A stretch of DNA of 64,000 nucleotides from Heterocephalus glaber. Its lineage: Eukaryota > Chordata > Mammalia > Rodentia > Bathyergidae. Shown here one piece after another: positions 54,101 through 63,705 of the stretch. The stretch spans positions 7,117,569 through 7,181,568 of the forward strand of contig NW_004624734.1 of the NCBI RefSeq assembly GCF_000247695.1. Reading direction: 5' to 3'. The notes beneath the pieces are model-generated. The model did no database searches. It was given only the letters and a program-made list of their open reading frames with translations, and was not told the DNA's origin. Position 1 is the stretch's first letter. Every line of letters begins with the position of its first letter. Made by a program: the position numbers and the translations under genes.

Positions 54101-56050
54101 CATAGCAGCCAGGAAGAAGAAAGACTGAGAGCAAGGTGCTGTGCTCCCAGTGTCCCTTTCAAAGGCATTACTGTCTCTAGGCTGTCCTCAAGGTCCCACC
54201 ACCACTGCATAGCTCCACACGCTGGAGACCAAAGCTTCAAAATATGGCCTTTGGGGAACTTTTAAGATTCAAACCATAGCACACAGGGACCCGAAGGCAA
54301 GTGGACAACATATTCAAAGTGCAAAAACAAAACAAAACACTCTACCAATCAGCAGTTCCATATTTGTCAAAACTATCTTCCAAAAAATAGAAGAGAAATG
54401 AATAATTCTCTGACCAACAAAACTTGAGAGAATTTGTTGTTAGCAGATCTGGCTGACAAGAAATACTAAAGAAAATCCATCAGGCTGAAATGAGATGACG
54501 AGAAAATATCTTGAATCTATAGAAAGAAATAAAGGGCATCAGTAAAGAAAATTATGTAGTTGAACACAAAATATAGCATCAGTACTTTTGTTTGTGTTTT
54601 TTCTGATTTAAGAGACATCTCATAGAGCGATGATAAATCTATGTTTCTGAGCACACAGATCATGAAGATGTAATTCATGACAGCAGCATAAAAGGGATGA
54701 GAAAGAAAGTAGCTATTTAGGAGTCAAATTTTTTTGTAGACTATTGAAATGACTATTAGTATTAATTCAAACTAGATTACTATAAATTAATATGTTAAAA
54801 GTAATCCCTACAGGGCCAGGGATTTAGCTCAGTGGCACCATGCCTGCCTCTCAAACACAAGGTCCTGAGTTCAATCCCTGGTACCAAAAAAAAAAAAAGT
54901 AATCCTTATAGCAAACATTAAGAAAATAACCCAGAAATTTTGAATACAAGATAAGGGAATTAAAATGGTACATTATAAAATATTTCAAAGCAAAAGATGG
55001 AATGAAGAAAATTAGGAACAAAAAAGCTATCAGTATTATGGAAAACAAATAGCAAAATGTCAGCCATGGCCTGTCAGAGAGCTCTGCATCACTTCTCTAA
55101 AACCTCCAAATGGTAGCTGCTGGTCGCATGAGCTAAGACCCTTTCTCCCAAGCTAGTTTACAGAAGACTTTTCCTGGGGGCTGCCCACCAAACCCAATGT
55201 CAGCCCCTCGGGATGCCCAATCTGTCTATCTAAATACTGAGCCTCCCATACTAATTGATAAACAGGTGCTAGCAGAGAGTGCATGAAGTATGCAAGGGCT
55301 TCCAGTCAGCTGGTTTCAAGGCTAATTAGAACTTAGGCCCTCCCCATGACTCCACCCTGCTGTCTAGGACTTGTCTGGCTTGTGTATTTGACTAAGCAAA
55401 CAAAACAAAATCAGATCCTTACCTTTAAAGAAAATGTGGTTCACGAGGACCATGACCGTCAGGGGGTCAAGGTCTTGGATTAAGCTCATCACCTTCCCTT
55501 TAGTCTCCTTCTCCACGTAGTTGTTGATCCTCTGGGTGGTGAAGGTGTTGGAGAAATCTATAGAAAAGACTTTCGACTCATACAGCCTCTTGGCTCTGTC
55601 TAAAAAACTTGCCTGTAGCTGCAGCCCTTTTTTGACAAAGAGGGCACTGCCCATCCTCAAGTCCAGTTCTTTGTTGGGGACACTGAGTGTGTGGACCAGC
55701 TGCTGGAAACCCTGGTGGATGGCAGATTCATGTGTGGCTGTGAGGTTGAAGCCCAGGGTCCTGAGGATCTGAGCCTTGGTGGCTGAGTGGGCCCCTAGGG
55801 ACAGCATGGCCAGGGATGTGGAGATGCTCACAGGGGAGAAGAAGACGTTCTGACCCGGGCTCTGCAGAACCAGTCTCCAGTACAGGTGGAAGGCGAAGTC
55901 ATTGCTGCTGGAAGACACCTGGGAGACAGGGCTGCTCTTGGTAGAGGGAGGGTGTGGAGACCCTCTGCTGGGGGGACTGCATGGAGGCTTGCAGTAGATG
56001 GGAGCCCAAAGGCCAACACAAAGGAGGAGATGATAAAATGGAAAGGCCAT
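47960..56050 (-). CDS. SERPINA9: SERPINA9 (centerin/GCET1), complete coding region in four exons
   Basis: Secreted clade A serpin, known in human from germinal-centre B cells as a trypsin-like protease inhibitor. Coding parts are 56050-55423, 51306-51033, 49102-48955 and 48163-47960: 1254 bases, 417 residues, the length I recall for the human protein. Visible: signal peptide MAFPFYHLLLCVGLWAPIYC; Pro/Ser-rich N-terminal extension; DFAFHLYWRL helix [21 protein letters not shown]; sequon N102. The hinge EEGTEAVAAT is inhibitory in type (small residues P12-P9), and the loop ends KVIVRS, putting Arg377 at P1 and Ser378 at P1', as in human. The C terminus has LDKPFLLMLL and LFIGKVENPTKA. All junctions are GT/AG with phases 1, 2, 0. 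A non-coding or alternative first exon is implied by the acceptor at 56068, but not found. Confidence 0.95.
48955..49102 (-). CDS. SERPINA9: SERPINA9 coding exon 3
   Basis: 148 bases. Acceptor TTCTCCACAG|G completes Arg, then QIEVFIPKFSISASYDLET and ILPKMGIRDAFGKNADFSG. Ends LQVSK with donor CCAAA|GTGAGT at 48954 (phase 0). Confidence 0.95.
49581..49671 (-). repeat. ID-like SINE
   Basis: T run, GTACCAGGGATCAAACTTAG, GCTTGCAAAGCAGGCACTGG, CACTGAGCTAAATCCCCCAC. GATAAAT and GATAAAC flank it. Confidence 0.88.
50570..50715 (+). repeat. MIR SINE fragment
   Basis: AACATTTACTGACTACCTAC, AGTACCTTACAAATAG, ATTATTATCCTGATTTTATA: MIR core wording. Confidence 0.7.
51033..51306 (-). CDS. SERPINA9: SERPINA9 coding exon 2
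   Basis: 274 bases. Acceptor CTGTACTAG|CC completes Ala210, then KWMKPFNPADTHKSFPFL. Contains VHIPMMQQMEKFAFGVDPK and LNCSVLQMDYRG; NCS is a possible but weak sequon. The donor is AAGAG|GTAGGC at 51032 (phase 2). Confidence 0.95.
51573..51666 (-). repeat. ID-like SINE
   Basis: T run, GTACCAGGGATCAAACTCGG, GTCCTTGTGCTTGGGAAGCA, ACTGAGCTAAATCCCTAACC. AGTGGTTTT recurs on both sides. Confidence 0.88.
53494..53589 (-). repeat. ID-like SINE inside old L1
   Basis: T run, GGTACTGGAAATCAAACTTG, GGTCCTTGCACTTGTGAGGC, CACTGAGCTAAATCCCCAGC. Confidence 0.88.
53934..54283 (-). mobile_element. Reversed MaLR-type LTR inside old L1
   Basis: TGTTTTTTGTCAATGTGACA start, GATCTAATTTGCCTCATAGT, GGCATTACTGTCTCTAGGCT, CAAGGTCCCACCACCACTGC, TTCAAACCATAGCACA end. 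The old L1 resumes on both sides in register. Confidence 0.65.
54812..54897 (+). repeat. ID-like SINE with target duplication
   Basis: GGGCCAGGGATTTAGCTCAG, AAGGTCCTGAGTTCAATCCC, TGGTACC and an A tail. GTAATCCCTA before and GTAATCCTTA after it. Confidence 0.88.
55423..56050 (-). CDS. SERPINA9: SERPINA9 coding exon 1
   Basis: 628 bases from the ATG at 56050, 209 codons plus one base. The exon starts at 56067 after TTTCTTGTAG and has 17 bases before the ATG that stay open in frame (as the human longer isoform does), so an upstream exon could extend the N terminus. The further upstream in-frame ATG at 56134 is intronic. The donor is TAAAG|GTAAGG at 55422. Confidence 0.94.
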
Positions 56051-56164
56051 TTGGAAACAGAAGAAGTCTACAAGAAAGAGAATCATGGAGGAGAGGTAAG
56101 CTAGGATCCAGGCAGGGACCCTTCCACATCCCACACAGTAGCAACTGACAGCTCTCTAGTGGAA

Positions 56165-56360
56165 CCTCATTGGAACACCCAGTAACCCCACAAAGTAGGT
56201 ATTGTCATTACCGTGTCATTACTGCCTTGGTTTTACAGGCCTCCAAGAGGATGTGACTTGCAATTTACCCCAGGTTGCAAGGTTAGTTTGTGCGCTGTCT
56301 GGGATTTAAAGTCAGGTCTCAAAGCCCCGATTTCATGATCTTTGCCACGGCTGCTTCCTA
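56165..56360 (+). repeat. MIR SINE fragment
   Basis: CCCACAAAGTAGGTATTGTC, TTGGTTTTACAGGCCTCCAA, GTGACTTGCAATTTACCCCA and GGGATTTAAAGTCAGGTCTC fit the MIR 3' half. Confidence 0.6.
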
Positions 56361-57124
56361 GGTTTGTTTTGTAAGAATAAGAGAGTGAAAGTAGTTTGCA
56401 AAATCCCAATCCTTGTCCTGGAAGTGATCTCTCACCCTCCAAATATTCTTCACTCCTTTTGTGCAGATTGGATCATGTCCTCACCCTGACTGCCTGTCTC
56501 GGCCACAGGCATTTCCTGGTATGTTCATGTCTGTCATCAAGTGGAATCCTAGAGCAAACAGCTGCCCTGGAACTGTGGTCCCCAGGTGCAAGAGCAGACA
56601 GCTTGTAGCCTACCCCCTCTACTACCTGCCGTCTATCACACCTCACAGAAGGAGCTTTTCCTGGGTACCCCCTCCCCTCCCAGTGCTCATAGAAAACTCT
56701 CGGAAGCTAATTAGCTATCACCTGCTTGAAAGGCACCCCCTTAGCTGCCTTTCCAGCTGTGACTTCAGCCCTCTCTTCCTTCTCTCCTCCTCTGCTCCTG
56801 AAACGCGACAGTACCTTTATTACCAGATGGATGACCACTGGCCGAGGATGTCTGTCTATAGTCTGAGCACTCGGAATGTGCAGTGCATGCATCCAGGGCT
56901 CTGGTTTGACACGTGCACATACTCAGGCCCTACACAAGGCTCTGTGCAAGTGGGGGACAGGGAGCAGGGTCCTGGCCCTGAGGAGCTGTTGGAAAGATGG
57001 GCAATTAGCTGGTCTGAAGAGTGGATATGACAGGCAAGTGGGAACCTTGGGCACATCTGTCCCAGAACAAGAAAGGCTTCCAGAGGATGGGAGAACTGAC
57101 TGAGATTTGAAAAAGTTAAAAAGA

Positions 57125-57496
57125 TGTTACACTTTGGGTCTGGAATGTTTCCCAAAGCCCACATATTGAAGACTTGGCCTGAGCTAGTGAAGCTATTGGC
57201 AGGTAGCGGAGACTTCCGGAGAAGAGGCCTTGTTGGAAGAGGTGGATCCTTGGGGCATGGCTTTGAAGGGTATATTTCTCCCTGGACCTTCTTCCTTCTC
57301 CCCACTTCCTGGCTGCCATGAGGTGAGCAGCCTCCTCTTTCACATACTCTTGCTAGCATGATGTTCTACCTTGCCTTCGCTCTAAAAGCCACGCGGCCAG
57401 TTGAAACATGGAATGAAACCTCTGAAACCATGAGGCAAGTAAACCTTTCCTCTTTTTCTCGGGCATTTTGTCACAGCAAAGCAAAGCTGACCAACA
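57125..57496 (+). mobile_element. MaLR-type LTR
   Basis: GGTCTGGAATGTTTCCCAAA start, CCTGGCTGCCATGAGGTGAG, CCATGAGGCAAGTAAACCTT, TTTTGTCACAGCAAAGCAAA end: the order and wording of THE1/MST-class MaLR LTRs, well diverged. Confidence 0.7.
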
Positions 57497-58109
57497 CACA
57501 AGGTGCAAAGGAAATGCAGAGGAGAGCTTTAGTCTGAGGGAGCTGCTGTGATGAGGGCCACACAGGAACGAGAGCAAGGCAGCTCTGAGGAAGAGAACAG
57601 AGACGATTGTGTGAAGCAGGACCCCGGCCGGAGCAGCCCGCAGCAAGACGGGGATTGGTGAGAGAGGCAGCAGAAACAGGAGGCCGCAAGTTGCCACAGA
57701 GCAGCTCCTGGGCGTAGGGATAATCCTTTGCTGCAGGCACCTGAGTGTCTGTCTTTGCTCTTTGCACTCACTTCCTGTCCCCTCCCTCCTGAGCAGTTAA
57801 GTGCTCCAGGCAGGGCGCCAGGGACACAGGGTGCACTGCCCTGAGGCGGAGGAGTATCTGTCCTGTGTCAGAGCAGGCTGGGTGGAGACAAAGGACGAAG
57901 GCCAGCACCTCGAGGAAGATGGGACTGGGACCCTGAGTTTCTCCTGTCTGTTGAGCTGTGACGGACAGCAAGAATGAGGGTGAGGTCTGCACACACTGTG
58001 GGGGGGTGGGGGCTGCGGTGACATCTCACGGTCTGCAGGGTCTGCGGACTCCGTGATTAAGTAGCAGCACCCAATGTTGACCCCAATCAGAAGTCACATT
58101 CCCCTCACA

Positions 58110-58420
58110 ACCTCAGGGTGATAAATTATGAGAAACTAAAAAGTCACTGGCTAGGTTTGAGGATGAACCTAACTCTGCAGAAGAAAAGGTCAGGGCTCTG
58201 CAAAACAAATCGCTAAGAGCAATCCAAACTGAAGCCCGAAAGCTGGAAATGAAAGAGTGAAGTAACAGAGCCCCAGCTCACAATGGATTCCTGTGCAGAA
58301 AAAGAAGTGTGAGAAGGGAGGTGTGGACACTGGGAAAGCTTTGAAGAAAGGTGGGCGGAAAGATTGCTGTGCTTTATGCTGTGCAAATGGTGTCCAAATA
58401 GATACTAGGCATAGTCACTT
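58110..58420 (+). mobile_element. Old L1 ORF1-region fragment
   Basis: CACTGGCTAGGTTTGAGGAT, CTCTGCAGAAGAAAAGGTCA, GAAAGCTGGAAATGAAAGAG. It aligns with the piece at 62440-62560; both belong to the same family. Confidence 0.6.
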
Positions 58421-59127
58421 TTGGAGGCGGGGCTCCGGGGCCTGCACCCCAAGGCCAGGTCTTCATGCTCTTTCACAGGGAAATCCTGGCTCACTCAGTG
58501 GGCTCCAGAAACCCAAGCTTCCTCCGCACTTGGCCTCCACCACCCCAACTCCAGTCCTCCTGTGGCAGCCCCCACCCCTCCTCTTGCCCTGCTGTGGCCT
58601 GGATGTGTGTGAGCTCCGCCCTCAGCATGACAGGGACACTCGGACCTCTTGGGTCAGCCCTGCCTGCTGCTCCCTCCCAGCTGCCCAGACCTTTGCTCCC
58701 CGTCTCCCCCCAGTGCATCGCTGGAGGCCCAGTGTCTCCCAGCCCCTGTCTCTCCTCACACTGCACAGTGCAGCCTGTGTGTCTTGCCTTCTCCACTCCT
58801 CAGCAGCTCCCCACCGAGTGCAGGGAAGAGCCAGGCTCCTGGCCCAGAAGGTCCTTCTCCCCTGTGTGCCGCCTTCCCCGGTCCCCAGCTCCATTTCCCA
58901 GCACCACCTTCTCTGCCCACTTTCCGGCTTGGGTGTCAAGGGCTCCGTGGCCTTCCTTGTCCTTTCTGCAGGCTCCCAGCTGGCCCTTCCGGGAATGTGG
59001 CTCCTCAGTCAGTCAATCGCTGGGAATCCGATTTCCGACCTCCACCCACCCAGCAAGGTATCAACTCCCTGTCCCACTGACGGCAGAGCAAAGCCCAGCC
59101 TCTCCACATCCTTCACAGGGCACGTGT

Positions 59128-59168
59128 GTACACGCACACACACACACACACGCACACGTGCACACACA
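59128..59168 (+). repeat. (CA)n microsatellite
   Basis: CA units with ACGT interruptions. Confidence 0.9.
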
Positions 59169-59227
59169 TATCCGCACCCTCCGCAGAGAGCCTTGCTCCT
59201 ACCTCCCATCAAAGAGAGACCTTCAGA

Positions 59228-59313
59228 TTAATTTTTTTTGGTGCCGGAGATCGAACTCAGGACCTTGCACTTTCAAGGCAGGAGCGGTGCCTCTGAGCTG
59301 CATCCCCGGCCCC
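59228..59313 (-). repeat. ID-like SINE with 17-base target duplication
   Basis: GGTGCCGGAGATCGAACTCA, GGACCTTGCACTTTCAAGGC, CTCTGAGCTGCATCCCCGGC. AAAGAGAGACCTTCAGA before it and GAAGAGAGACCTACAGA after it. Confidence 0.9.
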
Positions 59314-60261
59314 GAAGAGAGACCTACAGAGAGCCAGCTGTCTCAGCCTCTGCAACACAAATCTCTGCTCCTGGGCACCCAGCCCCTCCACTCCGCTAAC
59401 CCCTCAGGACTGTGAAACCCCATCTAGGGACCCTTCCCCTCTCTCTCCCTCGCTGAGTGCCCCCTCTCAATGTTGCCCTGGACTTTTAAACACGTTTGGG
59501 TCTTGGCCTGCTGCCACAAACAGATGCTTCGCAGCAATAAAACAATAAAAAGCATCCTTTCCCTGGCTCTCGTTCCTCTCACTGCTTCCTTCTGCAGCTC
59601 CAATGTTCACAGCCTCCACAACTTCGCCTCTTCTCCCCGTCTGGCTCTGCACCCACAGAAGCCTGACCCCGAGGTTTAGAGGTTTAAAGCAACAGGGCCC
59701 ATGTATCCGGTGCTCTGCTCACTTGCCTGCCCAGCAGCGCCGACACTGAGGCATGGGGCTCTGCCGCCACCCTTCCCTTTGGCTGCCTGCCACTTCGTCC
59801 TCCGGGATCTCTCACCCCTCTGCTCCTCCTCCTCCACACCTGGCTGGCTCCTGTCCTCCGCAGCCCTGGCCCTGGCCTTATATGTCCACGGGCCTCCACT
59901 TGTGCCTACTTGGCTATGGCTCTCTCCTGTCCTGACTGATCTCATCACACCCACAGTGGCTTCCTGATCAAGATATACAGATGGCACAGTGCCATCCTGC
60001 TCTCTGACCTCCTTATCTCCAGCTGTCCGCCTGCCAGCTCCTCCTGAGTTTATAAGTAAATCTCAAGTGCCTGCTGTGTGACCCAACTGAACTCAGACTT
60101 TTCCAAAGGCCATCTCCCAAGAGTCACAGAGGAAACCTCTTCCAATTTTTGCCTCATGGGTGCCTTGTTTAGCTGGATCTGTGAGCCTGGGAATCTTCCC
60201 TGTACCGGCATCTTAATTCCTACTTTCTCTGCTTCTCCCACGAGCAGGTTAGCTAGACTGT

Positions 60262-60690
60262 CATGGCCTCTTGCCTGGACTACTGTGAAAAACCTCTACC
60301 AGGTCTCTGATCCCCTACTCACTCTGCATATGGCAGCTAGTACAGTCTCTTAAAACACAAGACGGACTATGTTGCGTACCTATTTTTAAGTGTGTTGACA
60401 GCCTCCCATTGTTCAGAGTGGACACTGAAGTCTTTAGTTCAGCTTGCATAGCCCAGTCCCATTGGCCCCTCTTCCGCCCGAGCATCAGAGGCCCTGGCCC
60501 TGACCTCTCTGTCAGACATTCCGCCTGTTTCAAGGCTGCTCACATATGACTTCTGTTTCTGGAGTGTTCTTCCCACTTCTTCCTTTCGGTTTCTCCTTAG
60601 CTAATTCCTACTCATTATTTAGGACCTGGCTCATATAATTTTCTCACTAACACTGTATTTGGACACTCAGATGAGGAAAATTCCTCTTAC
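60262..60690 (+). repeat. L2 LINE 3' region
   Basis: TGGACTACTGTGAAAAACCT, ACAGCCTCCCATTGTTCAGA, GCATAGCCCAGTCCCATTGG, TGGAGTGTTCTTCCCACTTC, ATTATTTAGGACCTGGCTCA follow the L2 3' end step by step. Confidence 0.75.
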
Positions 60691-60710
60691 TAATTGTTTT
60701 TTGTGATTTT

Positions 60711-60897
60711 ATTTTGCTTTGGTACTGGGGATTGAACCCAGGGCCTTCACACCTACATCCTTAGCCTGTTTTCCTTTCTTAGACAGGCTCTCACAAAGTC
60801 AATAAATTGCCCTGGCTGGGCTTGAATTTGTAATCCTCCTTCCTCAGCCTCCCAGAGTGCTGGGATTACAGGTGTGTGCCACCACACCCGGCTCTAT
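60711..60897 (-). repeat. B1-ID dimer SINE
   Basis: Reversed ID (GGTACTGGGGATTGAACCCA) then reversed B1 (CAGCCTCCCAGAGTGCTGGG, ACAGGTGTGTGCCACCACAC). Directly follows the L2 piece. Confidence 0.82.
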
Positions 60898-61849
60898 TGA
60901 ATGTCTTTGTGCCACCATCAGCCTCTGCATGAAATATGTATTGCTCCCATAATTTCTGTTTATTTATGAGACTGCCCAGTTCCTGAATCAGGGAACTTGA
61001 CTAGCCTGTTCTCCCTGCACACTCATTGTTTGACCTGTGTGTCCTGTAAGTGTTTGATGAGTGAATAAATGAACTGAAACAAAATAAAACAAGCAGTTTG
61101 CTTGTGGGGAGTGATAGTGGTTGAAAATGAGCAAAAAGGACTCTGAGGTCTGGGTGATGTGAATTTCTGTACCTATTAAAGTATACACAGATATCAAGTT
61201 TGAGTTGACTTATACATCTGTCCAAAACAAAGTAACTGATTTTGGAGCTATAAATAATTATAAGCAGATAGAAATCAGGGCACAATATATGAAACAATTG
61301 AGGCACTAAAGTGTATACGAAACAGTTCAGGTATTGGACAACAGGCAGGAAAGAAAAACAAAGAAAGTGTGCCTCATAATTGTTCCAGTTTTCTGGCACA
61401 GGAGGGAAAGCAAGGAGACACAGCAGGCTTGCTGAGCTTATGAGACAGATATCAAAGCTTGAGAAAGCTGAATTTTGCTGCAAAACTCTACAGACAGCTT
61501 CAGAAATGTGCATAGAGTCTCCTTAGGTCTAAAGCCAAGTGCTAAGCTCTGGGTGCATAAGGTAAATTTCCTAGTCTAACACATAAACACAAGCTAAAAC
61601 ATAGAGCTTCTATGCAAAGCAACTCTTATAGCTCACAAAGCGCGGGAACATACGCACACTGTATCTAAGGTAAACAGACCTGCAACATTCAGTTGTGACC
61701 CAGAAATATCACTTAGAGTCATTAGGGCTGAGCTAACTTTAATTTAAAGTTACGTAGGCAAAGCTTTGCCCTAGGAAAGCTCAAAAACATGCCTTGACAG
61801 GACCAAGCAGATCTTCAAGGAACTTGGTAGTCTGTCAAAAACAAATATT

Positions 61850-61938
61850 GGGCCCAGGATGTAGCTCAATGGTGCCACTCCTGCCTGGCAAGCACAAGGT
61901 CCTGAGTTCAATCCCCAGTACCAGAAAAAAAAAAAAAT
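61850..61938 (+). repeat. ID-like SINE
   Basis: GGGCCCAGGATGTAGCTCAA, CTGCCTGGCAAGCACAAGGT, CCTGAGTTCAATCCCCAGTA and an A tail. Confidence 0.88.
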
Positions 61939-61939
61939 C

Positions 61940-62600
61940 ACTGCACTGTAAAGGAAAGCATCCAAATCCAGACAACAAAGTTGTGATGTTACAATGTCCA
62001 ATATCCATCCCAAAATCGCTAGACATTCTAAGGACGGGAAAATGTTACCCATGACCAGAAGCAAAATTACACAATAGAAACAGACCCCAACATGACTAAT
62101 ATTAAGAAATGAGCAAATGAGGACTTTAAAATGGCCAGTAAAATATACTTAAAGAGGAGAGCTGTTGATTTAATGTAAGAACAACAAAACTAAGTAGTAC
62201 TTTGGTTCACAAACATGATTCTTTCCACAATTCTGTTGTAAACCAAACTGGAGGAAAATTAAATCAAATTTCCTCATAAGCTCAACATTGAACCTAACCA
62301 TTGAATTTGATTTGGTTCTCATCCAACTCAGTTTGCAACCAGAATCATGGAAAGAATCAAGTCCCTGAACTAAGGTACCACTCACTGTATTTATAAGGAA
62401 TCAAATTGAACTTCAAGAGAGGAAAAAGTCAATATCTGAAAATAAAAATTCACCAGCTAGAGTTAAGAGCAACCTAATGCTGCAGAAGAAAAGATCAATG
62501 ATCTTGAAAATGTATCAGTGGGAATAATTTGAGCTGAAAACAGGAAGCTAGAAAAAACATAAAATAACATAGCCCCAGTGGATCTGTAGGAAAATATCAA
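61940..62600 (+). mobile_element. Old L1 5' and ORF1-region fragment
   Basis: ACAACAAAGTTGTGATGTTA, ATGAGGACTTTAAAATGGCC, then CACCAGCTAGAGTTAAGAGC, GCAGAAGAAAAGATCAATGA: same family as the pieces at 52855 and 58110. Confidence 0.6.
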
Positions 62601-62651
62601 GTGGTCGCAACACAGAGACCACACAGGGACAAAGGATGAAAGTACAAACAA

Positions 62652-62731
62652 GGGCCGGGATTTAGCTCAGTGGTTCCTCCACCTGCCTCGCAAGCACAAG
62701 GTCTCGAGTTCGATCCCCGGTACCAAAAAAA
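62652..62731 (+). repeat. ID-like SINE, best-preserved copy
   Basis: GGGCCGGGATTTAGCTCAGT carries an intact A box; CTCGAGTTCGATCCCCGGTA the B box. It retains five CpG sites, more than other copies, so it is probably the youngest here. GTACAAACAAG precedes and AGACAAACAAA follows. Confidence 0.9.
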
Positions 62732-63055
62732 GACAAACAAAACCTCTGGGTCCTTAACCTGTTACTCATGAAGAACATGATTGTGTTTTCTTCTGAGCCA
62801 GTTGGGAAATTGAAAGTGGTTTTTGCTACCAAAAAAAAAAAGATTCTTCATTTGGGCTTACAGATGCCGAGTTAGGTAATTAAGAAGAAGAACAAAGCTT
62901 GACTTTCGTTTTATGACCTTAAACCTTTGGGCAGATCCAGCTCTGCATATAGGCATGTTAATCACTTAAGTAGTGTCTGTCTAAATACTGGCAAAGTAGG
63001 TTGGTTAGCCTTGAATTTACCTAACTTGCACGACCCCCTTCAAGACTGAGGGCAG

Positions 63056-63215
63056 CGGGCCAGGGGTGGTGGCACACACCTGTGATCCCAGCACTTGGGA
63101 GGCTTGAGGTAGCAGAATTACCACAATTCAAGGCCAGCCTGACTACACAGTGAGTTCAAGGACAGCCTGAACTACACAGCGAGACCCTGTCTCCAAAAAA
63201 AGAGAGAGAAAGAGG
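63056..63215 (+). repeat. B1-type SINE with internal tandem duplication
   Basis: GGCCAGGGGTGGTGGCACAC, TCCCAGCACTTGGGAGGCTT, then two similar units (AAGGCCAGCCTGACTACACA and AAGGACAGCCTGAACTACAC) and ACCCTGTCTCC with an A tail. The internal repeat is characteristic of rodent B1. Confidence 0.88.
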
Positions 63216-63530
63216 CTGAGGGCACCAAGATAAGAGATTTATGGGACATTCAACTGTGCCCAGAAGTCTCTAGTCTCTGCCCCAAACTTACAGTCACCTT
63301 GGGTTCCAACAGAGCCTCCTCTAGACTGAAACTGCCCCAGATAGAAACAGTGAGCACCCGCAGACTGAATTGCCCCTCGGTGGAAAGGACTTCTCCCAGA
63401 ACCATCTTGCAAAAGCGGGATGAAGATAGTGATAATCAGACCCCAGCCCACCTCTGCTAGTTGGTAAAGGCTGGCTCACTCTTTGTGAATAGGCCAGTCT
63501 GATGCTCTTTGTCTGAGATGTGACCCTTAC

Positions 63531-63705
63531 AGCCAGGCACGGTACAGGCCTGGAATTCCAGCACTCTGATGGCTGGGGCAGGAGGATCCTACGTTCCACC
63601 CAGCCCGGGCAGTTTAGTGAGGAGACCCTGCCTAAAAATAAAAAATAGAAAACTGGCTGGGAATGCAGCTCAGTGCAGAGACCCTGGGTTCTGAAAAAGA
63701 AATAA
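63531..63705 (+). repeat. B1-ID dimer SINE
   Basis: B1 unit (CAGCCAGGCACGGTACAGGC, GGGCAGGAGGATCCTACGTT, GACCCTGCCTAAAAATAAAA) followed by an ID-like unit (CTGGCTGGGAATGCAGCTCA, AGACCCTGGGTTCTG). Confidence 0.75.

Larger units (their letters stand above)
52855..55070 (+). mobile_element. Ancient L1 fragment (ORF1 region to ORF2 start), with later insertions
   Basis: Reads in order with old L1M/HAL1-type sequence: AAAGGAAAGTATGACAATGA, AGAATATCAATAAAGAGAAA, CAATTGAAATGAAAAATTCA; then CATATTCAAAGTGCAAAAAC, GAGAATTTGTTGTTAGCAGA, AAGAAATACTAAAGAAAATC; then TTGTAGACTATTGAAATGAC and AAAACAAATAGCAAAATG. Interrupted by a SINE (53494-53589), an LTR (53934-54283) and a SINE (54812-54897). Antisense to SERPINA9. 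Confidence 0.8.
48164..55422. other. SERPINA9 introns between coding exons
   Basis: Intron 4 (48164-48954) has only a C run near 48589. Intron 3 (49103-51032) has an ID-like SINE (49581-49671), an L2-like piece (50160-50480) and a MIR (50570-50715). Intron 2 (51307-55422) has an ID-like SINE (51573-51666) and the large L1 complex (52855-55070). Confidence 0.75.

Noticed and set aside
56051..56134. Upstream ATG extending SERPINA9 by 28 residues
   Set aside because: It lies beyond the TTTCTTGTAG acceptor at 56068, so most of it is intronic; the downstream ATG matches the human start and signal peptide.
58293..59415. Two overlapping plus-strand open frames of over 300 codons
   Set aside because: They lie in GC-rich DNA, overlap each other in different frames, run into a CA repeat and a SINE, and show no recognisable domain or codon pattern.
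62652..62731. Possible tRNA gene
   Set aside because: A and B boxes belong to a SINE with an A tail and flanking duplication; there is no tRNA cloverleaf or terminator.
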